A stretch of 50,793 bases of DNA, taken from NCBI GenBank assembly GCA_035367155.1, contig DAOSJI010000008.1, positions 1-50,793 on the forward strand, written 5' to 3'. Source of the stretch: JAAYSA01 sp035367155 (GTDB lineage: Bacteria; Bacillota_I; Bacilli_A; RFN20; CAG-826). Of the stretch, positions 8,001 through 15,803 are shown one piece after another (within the stretch, counting starts at the first letter, position 1; each line of letters begins with the position of its first letter). The position numbers and the translations under genes were made by a program. Below the pieces are notes generated by a model. That model saw nothing but the letters and a program-made list of their open reading frames with translations. It made no database searches and was not told where the DNA came from.

Positions 8001-8667
8001 AGCTTGTAAGAAGCTAGGTGTTAAGATTGCTACTCCTGTTTTTGATGGGATGACAAATGAAGAAGTATTTGAACTTATGAAAGAAGCAAACCTAAAAGAA
8101 GACGGTAAACAAGTTCTCTATGATGGACGAACTGGTGACCGTTTTGATGAGCGAATTAGTGTTGGCGTTATGTATATGATTAAACTTGTTCACATGGTTG
8201 ATGATAAACTTCATGCCCGTGCGACAGGTCCATATAGTTTAGTTACTCAACAGCCACTCGGTGGTAAAGCTCAAAATGGTGGTCAACGATTTGGTGAAAT
8301 GGAAGTCTGGGCACTTCAAGCTTATGGAGCTGCTCATACCCTCCAAGAAATGATGACCATTAAGAGCGATGATCGTGTTGGTAGTAAGAGAACTTATGAG
8401 GCAATCGTAAAAGGATATGATTTACCAAAACCATCAATTCCCGAAGCATTTAAAGTATTAACCCGCGAATTGCAAGGTTTAGCAATTAATGTTGAACTAA
8501 TCAATCAAGAGGGTGAAAAGATAGATCTTGATGTTTTAGCACGTGATCAAGATAGCGAAATCCGTCGTGCACGTCGGGCATCTCGTCGACTTGAAGAAGA
8601 ACAAATTGATCCAGATGCTGAAGGCGTTAGCTACAAAACACAAGAAGAAATGGAAAAGGAGGACTAA
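5044..8667 (+). CDS. rpoB: DNA-directed RNA polymerase subunit beta
   Basis: Catalytic beta subunit of RNA polymerase; 1207 residues, a normal length for Bacillota. Landmarks include the fork and rifampicin region SSSQLSQFMDQVNPLAELTN, then KRRISALGPGGLSRQR, the segment HYGRICPIETPEGQNIGLI, GYNFEDAVIMSER, and the C-terminal GGKAQNGGQRFGEMEVWALQ. Residue 499 (codon AAT at 6538-6540) is Asn where E. coli has His526; this replacement is linked to rifampicin insensitivity in Mollicutes. Residues equivalent to Asp516 and Ser531 are unchanged. It ends TAA 3 nt before rpoC, inside the rpoC ribosome-binding region, so the two are translationally coupled. Confidence 0.98.
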   Translation: MKQLNDKNRRGFNGRIDYSRISSSLRMPNLVEIQTSSYEWFLTEGIEQVFTDIFPIESPSKDVVIDYESFHIEEPKYTALECKKRGLTYSGALKVKLNIRVQKTGEIKSAELFMCDLPLMTSTGTFVVNGAERVIVSQIVRSPGAYMNRELHGSGKWIYSADLNPNRGTWLKFESDTKDILSVRIDRQRKLNATLLLKSLGLTDTKFLLDLFDARDVGKRVRKFEDKNELEYTPLERTLFKDGSDITSLDALTSIFQKLKPGEPISSEGVTAHLIQKFFDPKKYDLGMAGRFKFASKLGIYERLPGLTLAENLVSENGEVVHTKNTLMTREIVEELQRQRFFENGAHTIRLQINEELNTYFDKVNVVRVYTNEDKNRTINIVGTDLNVKEKIVTIPDIVATFSYFMNIQEGVGNLDEIDHLGNRRVRCVGELVQNQFRVGLSRIAKSIKDSTSIIDTEKLTVQKLVNIRNLTTALREFFSSSQLSQFMDQVNPLAELTNKRRISALGPGGLSRQRASFDVRDVHYSHYGRICPIETPEGQNIGLINNLACYARVNKYGFLETPYRKVVKPLGQITEETVYLSADDERTYVIAEANVTLDANNIITNQEVIARRNGETLIVHPSEIDFIDVSPKQIVSIAAASIPFLENDDAMRALMGANMQRQALPLLVPETPYVGTGLEVRIAHDSGSAVTSRLDGEVTYVDAKRIEIQEAHEKVTYNLQKFERSNQGTCFNQIPIVKLGQKVKAGDTIADGPAMQQGELALGRNITIAFMTWDGYNFEDAVIMSERLVKDDVYTTIHIEEHKTDTRETKIGDERITRDIPNVSKEAKAHLDDDGIVIVGTEVKEGDILVGRVTPKGSYEPSPEDKLLLAIFGEKIKDVKDTSLRVPHGGGGTVHAVKVFTREKNKDLPPGINKQVFVYIAQKRKIREGDKMSGRHGNKGVISRILPEADMPFTEDGTPIDVMLNPLGVPSRLNIGQILEIHLGLACKKLGVKIATPVFDGMTNEEVFELMKEANLKEDGKQVLYDGRTGDRFDERISVGVMYMIKLVHMVDDKLHARATGPYSLVTQQPLGGKAQNGGQRFGEMEVWALQAYGAAHTLQEMMTIKSDDRVGSKRTYEAIVKGYDLPKPSIPEAFKVLTRELQGLAINVELINQEGEKIDLDVLARDQDSEIRRARRASRRLEEEQIDPDAEGVSYKTQEEMEKED

Positions 8668-8670
8668 TTT

Positions 8671-11600
8671 ATGGCAAGAAAACAACCATTTGAAATTAAA
8701 GAACTTGCACAAGTTCGCGTAAGTCTTGCTTCCCCAGAACAAATAAGAGATTGGTCTAGAGGCGAAGTGACAATGGCAGAAACGATTAACTATCGTAGCC
8801 AAAAACCAGTACCACATGGTCTATTTTGTGAAGTCATTTTTGGTCCTAGTAAAGACTATGAATGTCACTGCGGTAAATATAAGAAAATCCGCTATAAAGA
8901 TACAGTCTGTGAAAAGTGTGGTGTTGAAGTTATTTCAAAATATGTCCGTCGTGAACGAATGGGTCATATTGAGTTAGCCTCACCCTGTACCCACATTTGG
9001 TATTTGAAAGGTCAACGCTCAAGTATTGGTACTCTTCTTGATATGAGTGCAAAAAACCTTGAAAATATCGTCTATTTTAAATCTCACGTTGTTTTAGATC
9101 CTGGAACAAGCCAAATTCTTAAATACAAACAAACGCTTGATGAATATTCAAGTCGAGATGTTTTCATTGAGGTTATTAAAGAAGAAATTCAACCTCAACT
9201 TGAACCAGATTCATTCCACTTTGCTCGTAGCGAAACTCGCCTACAAGAACTTAGTGACCTTTCTTACTCTTTTGACTTCTTTACTGTTGCAGCCTTTATT
9301 AGTCAATATACTGGTGCTGTTTTTGGTGAAGGGGCAGAAGCTGTTAAACAACTTTTAAAAGAAGTTGATTTAGATGAAGAATATGAACTAGTTACTGAAG
9401 AGCTAAAAGAAGCAAGTGCTTCCTCAAGCAAAGCAGTCAGTAGTGCGACTGGTTTAAACCAAAAACAACAACGTTTAGTTAAACGTTTAGAAATTATTCA
9501 AGCATTCCGTCAATCAAATAATCGTCCAGAATGGATGGTTTTAGATGTAATTCCCGTTACGCCTCCAGATTTACGGCCAATGCTTCAACTAGACGGCGGA
9601 CGTTTTGCTACTAGTGATATTAATGATCTCTATCGCCGTATTATTAGTCGAAATAACCGTCATAAAGAACTAGCAAGAATGAATGCCCCAAAAGTTATTA
9701 TGATGAACGGTCAACGGATGCTTCAAGAAGCAGTTGATGCTCTTATTGATAATGATTCACGTCGACCAGTTTTAGGAAGTAACCGTCGTCCTCTTAAGTC
9801 ACTTACGTGTGCGCTTAAAGGTAAACAAGGTCGTTTCCGTCAAAACTTACTTGGAAAACGTGTTGACTATTCCGGTCGTAGCGTTATCGCGGTTGGTCCA
9901 GAACTTAAAATGTATCAATGTGGACTTCCACGCGAAATGGCTATTAAACTTTTTAGACCATTTATTGCTCACGTCTTAATAGACCGCAATTTGGCTAGCA
10001 ATCATACAAATGCTGATCGGATTATCGATCGCTACGATGAAGTCGTTTTCGATATTATCGAAGAAATTATTGGCCATCATCCAGTCTTGCTTAATAGAGC
10101 ACCAACACTTCACCGTCTTGGTATTCAAGCATTCCAACCTGTTCTTGTAAGCGGAAGTGCAATCCGTCTACATCCATTAGTTTGTGCTGGCTTTAACGCT
10201 GACTTTGATGGTGACCAAATGGCAGTTCATGTTCCACTTACTAAAGAAGCCCAAGAAGAAGCACTTAATTTAATGCTTGCAAGCAATAACATTCTTGGTC
10301 CAAAAGATGGTAAGCCAATAGCAACCCCATCACAAGACATGGTTATTGGTAACTATTATTTAACACTTGAAAGCAATAGTGCTGAATTCTTAAAACGTGC
10401 AACTGAAAGTGAACAACTCGGTGATGAAGAAGGTACACGCCGTTATGAATTGTTTGCTAAAAGCGAAGGTAAAGTCTTTGCTAGTATTGAAGAAGCAAAA
10501 CGAGCTTATCAAACTAATCAAATTCATCTTCATAACCGTATTGCTATTTTAGGGAAAGCCCTTAAAAAAGAGCATTTTAGTGATGCGATGAATAGTTCTT
10601 ACTTAATTACTACTGTTGGTAAACTATTCTTTAATGAAATCTTCCCATATGATTTCCCATATATTAACGAACCTGCCAAAGATAATTTGGTTGCTGATCA
10701 AATTCGCTTCTTTGCCCCTAAAGGCACAAATATTCGCGAATTTATTAATGATCAACCACTAAAAAAACCAATTAATAAAAAATTCCTTGAAGATATTATT
10801 AACGAAGTCTTTAAGCGTTATGGCACAAGTAAAACTAGTGCGGTTTTAGATAAAATTAAAGACCAAGGCTTTAAGTTTTCGACTGTAGCAGGACTTACAA
10901 TTAGTCTTGCAGATATTACCCCAGTTAAAGGCAAAGAAGAAATTATTAACGAAGGTGAAACGACCGTTCGTAAGATTAATAAAGCCTTTGAACTAGGTTT
11001 ATATGATGAAGAAGAACGTTACGAAAATGTTATTAAAACATGGAAGAGCGTTACCTCTAAAGTTGAAGATAATCTCCTTGATCAATTTAGTAAAGAAACT
11101 AGAAACCCACTCTATATCATGTTTGATAGTGGAGCACGAGGAAAGAAGAGTAACTTCCTTCAACTTAAAGGGATGCGTGGCGTTATGGCTGCTCCAAGCC
11201 GCGGCGGAAAAGTAAAAGAAATTGAAATTCCGGTTAAAAGTAACTTCCGAGAAGGAATTAGTGTTTCGGAATTCTTTATTGCATCTCACGGTAGTAGAAA
11301 AGGTGGAGCTGACACAGCCTTAAAAACTGCTGACTCAGGTTACTTAACCCGTCGACTTGTTGACATCGCTCAAGATGTTATCGTTCGTGAACAAGATTGT
11401 GGCAGTGAATATGGTTTTGTTGTTACAGCAATTCATGAAAAGGGCGTTACCGATGTTACTAAACCTCCAATCGTTCCACTTGCAGATCGTATTGAAGGAC
11501 GCTTTAGTGTTCATGATATTATTCATCCTGAAACAGGCGAAATTCTTTGCCCTGCAAATACAATGATAAGTGAAGAAATGGCTAAAACTATTGAAGAAGC

Positions 11601-12612
11601 TGGCGTAGTTGAGGTTGAAATTCGCTCAGTCGTTTCATGTCAAACTGAAAACGGTATATGTGCTCACTGTTATGGTCGCAACTTAGCGACAGGAAAACTT
11701 GTTGAAATTGGAGAAGCAGTTGGTGTTATGGCTGCTCAATCAATCGGTGAACCAGGTACTCAACTTACGATGAGAACCTTCCACACTGGTGGTGTTGCAG
11801 GCGGAGAAGACGTTACGCAAGGTTTACCACGTGTTCAAGAATTATTTGAAGTTTATGATCCAAACCGTGATACGAGAAATCGTGATGTTATAAGCAAAAT
11901 TAGCGGTAAGGTTGTAAGCATTGAAGAAGTCGATAAGAGTTATGTTGTTATCGTTAAAAACGAATTAGAAGAAGTTGAACATAACACTCCACATGGTCAA
12001 CGTTTACGCGTTAAACTTGGTGATAAAGTTGCTTTTGGTGACCGCTTAAGTGAAGGTAGTATTTACCCACGTGATTTACTAAAAATTAGTAATGTTACAG
12101 CAGTTCAAAACTATATCCTTAACGAAGTTCAAAAAGTTTACCGTATTAGTGCATCGGTCAAAATTAGTGATAAACACCTTGAAGTAATCGTAAGACAAAT
12201 GTTACGTCAAATGGTTATTATCGATGGCGGTGATACCGAACTTAATCCTGGTCGTCGCGTTTCAATTCATGAATTTACTCGTGTTAATGAAAAAGCTTTC
12301 CAAGAAGGAAAACGCCCAGCAGTTGGTCGCGCAATTATCCACGGTATTAGTAGCGGTGCACTAAATAGTGAATCATTCTTATCTGCTGCAAGCTTTATCC
12401 ATACTCGTCGTATCTTAACTGATGCAACCTTAAAAGGTAAAGTTGATAATCTTGTTGGGCTAAAAGAAAATGTCATTACTGGCAAACTTATTCCAGCAGG
12501 TCGCGGCATCTTAGGCGATGAAGAAAAACAAGAATTACTTGAAAACTTCTCTGTTGAAGATAAGATGGATGAAATCCGCGAACTATATATTGATAAAAGT
12601 AAAAGCGATTAA
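8671..12612 (+). CDS. rpoC: DNA-directed RNA polymerase subunit beta'
   Basis: Catalytic beta-prime subunit, 1313 residues. The N-terminal zinc site is seen as CHCGKYKKIRYKDTVCEKCG (about residues 68-88), the lid and clamp by RGRFRQNLLGKRVDYSGRSV-like sequence, and the active site by NADFDGDQMAVHVPL (metal-binding aspartates). The second zinc site is CQTENGICAHCYGR, and the trigger-loop region includes GVMAAQSIGEPGTQLTMRTFH. There is no large lineage-specific insertion. AAAGGAGG overlaps the end of rpoB. A strong terminator follows, so rpoC ends the operon and the usual downstream rpsL-fusA genes have their own promoter. Confidence 0.98.
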   Translation: MARKQPFEIKELAQVRVSLASPEQIRDWSRGEVTMAETINYRSQKPVPHGLFCEVIFGPSKDYECHCGKYKKIRYKDTVCEKCGVEVISKYVRRERMGHIELASPCTHIWYLKGQRSSIGTLLDMSAKNLENIVYFKSHVVLDPGTSQILKYKQTLDEYSSRDVFIEVIKEEIQPQLEPDSFHFARSETRLQELSDLSYSFDFFTVAAFISQYTGAVFGEGAEAVKQLLKEVDLDEEYELVTEELKEASASSSKAVSSATGLNQKQQRLVKRLEIIQAFRQSNNRPEWMVLDVIPVTPPDLRPMLQLDGGRFATSDINDLYRRIISRNNRHKELARMNAPKVIMMNGQRMLQEAVDALIDNDSRRPVLGSNRRPLKSLTCALKGKQGRFRQNLLGKRVDYSGRSVIAVGPELKMYQCGLPREMAIKLFRPFIAHVLIDRNLASNHTNADRIIDRYDEVVFDIIEEIIGHHPVLLNRAPTLHRLGIQAFQPVLVSGSAIRLHPLVCAGFNADFDGDQMAVHVPLTKEAQEEALNLMLASNNILGPKDGKPIATPSQDMVIGNYYLTLESNSAEFLKRATESEQLGDEEGTRRYELFAKSEGKVFASIEEAKRAYQTNQIHLHNRIAILGKALKKEHFSDAMNSSYLITTVGKLFFNEIFPYDFPYINEPAKDNLVADQIRFFAPKGTNIREFINDQPLKKPINKKFLEDIINEVFKRYGTSKTSAVLDKIKDQGFKFSTVAGLTISLADITPVKGKEEIINEGETTVRKINKAFELGLYDEEERYENVIKTWKSVTSKVEDNLLDQFSKETRNPLYIMFDSGARGKKSNFLQLKGMRGVMAAPSRGGKVKEIEIPVKSNFREGISVSEFFIASHGSRKGGADTALKTADSGYLTRRLVDIAQDVIVREQDCGSEYGFVVTAIHEKGVTDVTKPPIVPLADRIEGRFSVHDIIHPETGEILCPANTMISEEMAKTIEEAGVVEVEIRSVVSCQTENGICAHCYGRNLATGKLVEIGEAVGVMAAQSIGEPGTQLTMRTFHTGGVAGGEDVTQGLPRVQELFEVYDPNRDTRNRDVISKISGKVVSIEEVDKSYVVIVKNELEEVEHNTPHGQRLRVKLGDKVAFGDRLSEGSIYPRDLLKISNVTAVQNYILNEVQKVYRISASVKISDKHLEVIVRQMLRQMVIIDGGDTELNPGRRVSIHEFTRVNEKAFQEGKRPAVGRAIIHGISSGALNSESFLSAASFIHTRRILTDATLKGKVDNLVGLKENVITGKLIPAGRGILGDEEKQELLENFSVEDKMDEIRELYIDKSKSD

Positions 12613-12641
12613 TTAAATCGTTAAAACTCTGCATTTTCATA

Positions 12642-12679
12642 AGCAAGCCTGCAAAAACGGCTTGCTTTTTTTGTTTTTT
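12642..12679 (+). terminator. Rho-independent terminator after rpoC
   Basis: AGCAAGCC (12642-12649) pairs with GGCTTGCT (12659-12666) and is followed by an uninterrupted run of Ts, then a second T-rich tract. It closes the rplK-rpoC cluster. Confidence 0.9.
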
Positions 12680-12731
12680 TATTTGGAAACTAAAACAAAA
12701 AGTAATAAAAATAAAGAAATATCTTTATTTT

Positions 12732-12740
12732 TGATACAAT
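12732..12740 (+). promoter_or_regulatory. Extended -10 promoter giving a leaderless transcript
   Basis: TGATACAAT is an extended -10 element (TG, one base, TACAAT) ending at 12740. The predicted start is 6-7 nt further, which is the ATG at 12747 itself. No -35 match and no ribosome-binding site are present, so the following gene is probably translated from a leaderless mRNA. Confidence 0.5.
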
Positions 12741-12746
12741 ACTTAT

Positions 12747-14144
12747 ATGAGTAAGAAAAAGGAAATTAAAAACATTATTGTCTCTGCTCTAGTTTATTTA
12801 TTAGTTATGCTTGGAGCAACAATTGCATTTACGGTAGTAGTAGATTTCTTTTTACCGCTTTCTTTACTATTTATGATGCTTATAAGTTTAATTGCTTTTA
12901 TCTTTGCGAGAGGAAATCTAGTGGCAATTTTTACTCCTTCAACTTTATTTTTACCCCTAATTTATATTCATATGCATCAAGGTGAGACTTTATCAATTGG
13001 TTCAGTTACTTGGCAAATATCGTTAGGACAATTTTTGGTTGCAATGTGGATAAGTGGAATTATTTATATTTTAGGTGCAATAGTTATTCATTTAGTTAAA
13101 GATAAAGTAATTAAAAAGATTTTTCCTCCTCTTGGAATAAGTGCTCTTACTATTGCAATTTTATTAAAAGGAATAGCTTTAATTTCTTATGAAACACTTA
13201 GTTATGATTTTGGCACATATAATCAAACTATTTTTGCGGTAGTTGGTTTTCTTGGTGCGTTTCTTGCTAGTTTGTTAATTCGCTTTTTAACACCTAACAA
13301 ATCCTTTTTCCATCGCATTTACATGTTTTTTGGTTTGTTTGTAGGAATTCTATTAGTTTTTATAGCAGAAGGAATTGGAATGTTAACAGGTTTAGATATT
13401 AGTGAAACTTTATTGTTAGCAAAAATTGTCAATCTTGAAGTTTCTCATCCTCTACATTTTTTATCGATGCAATATTTAGGTCATCTAGATAAGTTATTAA
13501 TTGATTGGGATCTTTTCCTAATTGTGATTCCTACTGCAATCATTGGTGTTTTACATGTCTATAAATTAACTGTTCATATAAATGAAGATGAATCACAGTT
13601 AGCGTTAACTAAAGTAGAAGCTGAGCGATTATTTTTTACTAGCGCAATTGCTAATATGAGCTGTGGCCTCTTTAGTGCACCAAGTGTTTATACTAACACC
13701 TATATTGATAAGAGCTCAAATAAAAAAGTTCGTGTTTACTCGATCTTGCTTTTTGCTCTTTTAACACTGGTTTTGCTATTTATACCTCAAATTAGTGCGT
13801 TTTTCCTTATAGTTCCAATGTCAATTTATTTCGCTTTACTAATTAGTTTTATTTTAGTGTTTATTCTTCAAAATGCTCGTGGTGTTAGAAAGGAGCTTGA
13901 AAAAAATAAAAACATTCGGTCTTTTATTTTATTTACTGTTCCCTTACTTATTTCAATATCTTTGGCTCTTTTAGAATTATATGATTATTTTAATTTGACT
14001 AATTTTAATATTTTTTATATTAACGGTATGCGCATAAACTATTTGTTAATTGGGTTTGTTGTCATGATTATGATAAATATCGTTAATATCATCATTAGTG
14101 CTATCAAACGAAAAAAAGAAAATAAAAACGTTATTACACTATAG
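12747..14144 (+). CDS. Polytopic membrane protein, divergent NCS2 (uracil/xanthine permease-like) candidate
   Basis: A 465-residue integral membrane protein with about 11-13 hydrophobic segments and a basic C-terminus (AIKRKKENKN). Weak resemblance to nucleobase:cation symporter-2 proteins is seen in the segment GAIVIHLVKDKVIKKIFPPLGISALTIAILLKGIAL, which recalls their RLFPPVVTGPVV block, and in the late segment with SAPSVYTNTYIDKS where the family has its PxTTYxEN motif. The Glu-His-Ile-Gly substrate site of UraA appears as Val-Leu-His-Val, so the usual glutamate is missing and the substrate may differ or transport may be lost. It is transcribed alone between the rpoC terminator and the protease genes, apparently without a leader. 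The family call is tentative; only the membrane topology is secure. Confidence 0.5.
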   Translation: MSKKKEIKNIIVSALVYLLVMLGATIAFTVVVDFFLPLSLLFMMLISLIAFIFARGNLVAIFTPSTLFLPLIYIHMHQGETLSIGSVTWQISLGQFLVAMWISGIIYILGAIVIHLVKDKVIKKIFPPLGISALTIAILLKGIALISYETLSYDFGTYNQTIFAVVGFLGAFLASLLIRFLTPNKSFFHRIYMFFGLFVGILLVFIAEGIGMLTGLDISETLLLAKIVNLEVSHPLHFLSMQYLGHLDKLLIDWDLFLIVIPTAIIGVLHVYKLTVHINEDESQLALTKVEAERLFFTSAIANMSCGLFSAPSVYTNTYIDKSSNKKVRVYSILLFALLTLVLLFIPQISAFFLIVPMSIYFALLISFILVFILQNARGVRKELEKNKNIRSFILFTVPLLISISLALLELYDYFNLTNFNIFYINGMRINYLLIGFVVMIMINIVNIIISAIKRKKENKNVITL

Positions 14145-14181
14145 TTAAACGAAAATTCGTTTAAATCGTAGGTGTTATTTG

Positions 14182-14210
14182 TTGAATCGAGGTACGCTTT
14201 TCAATATAAT
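14182..14210 (+). promoter_or_regulatory. Promoter of the M6-like protease lipoprotein operon
   Basis: TTGAAT (14182-14187) and TATAAT (14205-14210) at the ideal 17 nt spacing. Predicted start near 14217, about 34 nt before the first protease gene. No further promoter is evident before the second and third proteases (gaps 14 and 11 nt). Confidence 0.75.
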
Positions 14211-14250
14211 ATATAACTATGGTTTATATATTATTTTCGGAGGTTTATTT

Positions 14251-15789
14251 ATGAAAAGAAAAATCTTATTACCAACCATTCTAGCTTCCTTGTTATTGAC
14301 TGGCTGCGGAAAACCAGAAGAACCAAAGCCAACTGCTATAAGGTTAAGCGATGAAGATTACCGTGTTACTTTTAATGCAGCTCGTGAAGCAATTGGTGTT
14401 AAAGATATGCCATCAACAGGTGTAGCAAAAGTATTGGTTTTACCTGTTGATTTTGAAGATTTCCCGGCTGAAGATTTACCAGGTGGTGCAGAAAACTATC
14501 TTAATTACTTAGAACAATCATTTTTTGGAGATAGTGAGGATACAACTTGGGAATCACTTAAATCATTTTACGCTAAGTCAAGTTATGGGAAAGTTACAAT
14601 TGAAGGTAGTGTTGAACCTTGGTATCGACACCCAAAAACAGCAGTTCAATTAGGCGCAGATGCAAAAGCAAGTGGAGCGGGTGCAGTAGCAGCCAATACC
14701 GTAAATAGATGGGCTATTAATGAACAAATCGCTGGCCGTAATTTTAGTGAATTTGATGGTGATGGCGATGGTTTAATTGATGCTATTTTTATGGTATATA
14801 GTGCTCCATTTTTTGCTAAAAACCCAAATACAGGTCAAGCAATTAATAATGATTTATTTTGGGCGTTTAGATCTTCAACTGCTAATTCTCCAGATCCAGG
14901 TGATCCAATGCCAAGTAACTATATGTGGGCAAGTCAAGAATTTATGTTTGATGCGGGTTATCGTGATGATGACGGCCAATTAAAACATTGGACAACTGAA
15001 GAGCTAGCAGCAGGAACTGCTAAAACTGACAATCACACATTTATTCATGAAACTGGTCATATGATGGGTTTAGATGATTATTATTCTTATGATAGAGGTT
15101 CAGGCGATTTTGGCGGTTTAGGCGGCCTTGATATGATGGACTTTAATGTCGGCGATCATAATGGTTACTCAAAATGGATGTTAGGATGGCTTCATCCGCA
15201 ACTTATCGTTGGTGAAGGCGAAGTTACCCTAAAACCAATAGCAACAAATGGTGATGCTCTTGTTATTCCTGCAAATTGGACCGGAAATGTTAATAGTGAA
15301 TATTTATTAATTGATTACTATACACCAGAAAATCTATTTAAATATGATAGTGATTATGCATATTCAGGTGCATATCCACAGTTTTATAGTATTCCAGGTG
15401 TTCGTGTATTTCATGTTGACTCAAGAACAGGTTATGTTCAAATTAATGGTCCTGGTGACTATTCATTTTCTAACTATGTTGATAATGTTGGTCCAATGAC
15501 AAGTAGCGGATTCTATGCAATTATTGCGGCAAATAGTGTCTCCCGCACTTTCCATACTGACAGCACAATGAAAAAGTGGAAACTTATTCAAATGCTTGAA
15601 CGAGACGGACAAAAACGACTTGAAGGTTCAATGGCTATTGCGACCGATGATATGCTTTTCCAAGCCGGAGATACTTTCGGAGTTACTACATTTGCCGATT
15701 GGAAATTCCGCGGTGGACAAGAAGTACCATTTAAATTTGAAATTACAAGTATGAACGCTGAAGGCGTTACAATTAAATTTTTTAAATAA
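14251..15789 (+). CDS. M6-like (immune inhibitor A family) metalloprotease lipoprotein, copy 1
   Basis: Predicted zinc metalloprotease tethered to the outer face of the membrane. The 512 residues start with a lipoprotein signal (MKRKILLPTILASLLLTGCG, lipid Cys at 19). The catalytic signature HETGHMMGLDDYY lies at residues 266-278, with the third ligand Asp/His position of the metzincin-like M6 pattern HExGHxxGLxD. Upstream, about residue 168, FDGDGDGLIDAIFMVY is the calcium-loop-like block typical of M6 domains. I start at ATG 14251, preceded by GGAGG 7 nt upstream, not at an in-frame TTG at 14179. It heads a tandem array of three paralogues. Substrate is unknown; host or diet protein is a guess. 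Confidence 0.85.
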   Translation: MKRKILLPTILASLLLTGCGKPEEPKPTAIRLSDEDYRVTFNAAREAIGVKDMPSTGVAKVLVLPVDFEDFPAEDLPGGAENYLNYLEQSFFGDSEDTTWESLKSFYAKSSYGKVTIEGSVEPWYRHPKTAVQLGADAKASGAGAVAANTVNRWAINEQIAGRNFSEFDGDGDGLIDAIFMVYSAPFFAKNPNTGQAINNDLFWAFRSSTANSPDPGDPMPSNYMWASQEFMFDAGYRDDDGQLKHWTTEELAAGTAKTDNHTFIHETGHMMGLDDYYSYDRGSGDFGGLGGLDMMDFNVGDHNGYSKWMLGWLHPQLIVGEGEVTLKPIATNGDALVIPANWTGNVNSEYLLIDYYTPENLFKYDSDYAYSGAYPQFYSIPGVRVFHVDSRTGYVQINGPGDYSFSNYVDNVGPMTSSGFYAIIAANSVSRTFHTDSTMKKWKLIQMLERDGQKRLEGSMAIATDDMLFQAGDTFGVTTFADWKFRGGQEVPFKFEITSMNAEGVTIKFFK

Positions 15790-15803
15790 AATAGGAGCAT
15801 TCT

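Noticed and set aside
9760..9860. Reassignment of CGG or AGG arginine codons, known in some uncultured Bacilli
   Set aside because: CGG and AGG fall at invariant Arg positions (CGG in RpoC PPDLRPM and S12 KYARVRL, AGG in UvrA SSYARQFLG), so they read as Arg.
14179..14250. Extra N-terminal codons from a TTG at 14179 for protease copy 1
   Set aside because: They overlap the promoter elements and would put 24 residues before a clear lipoprotein signal peptide with its own GGAGG site.
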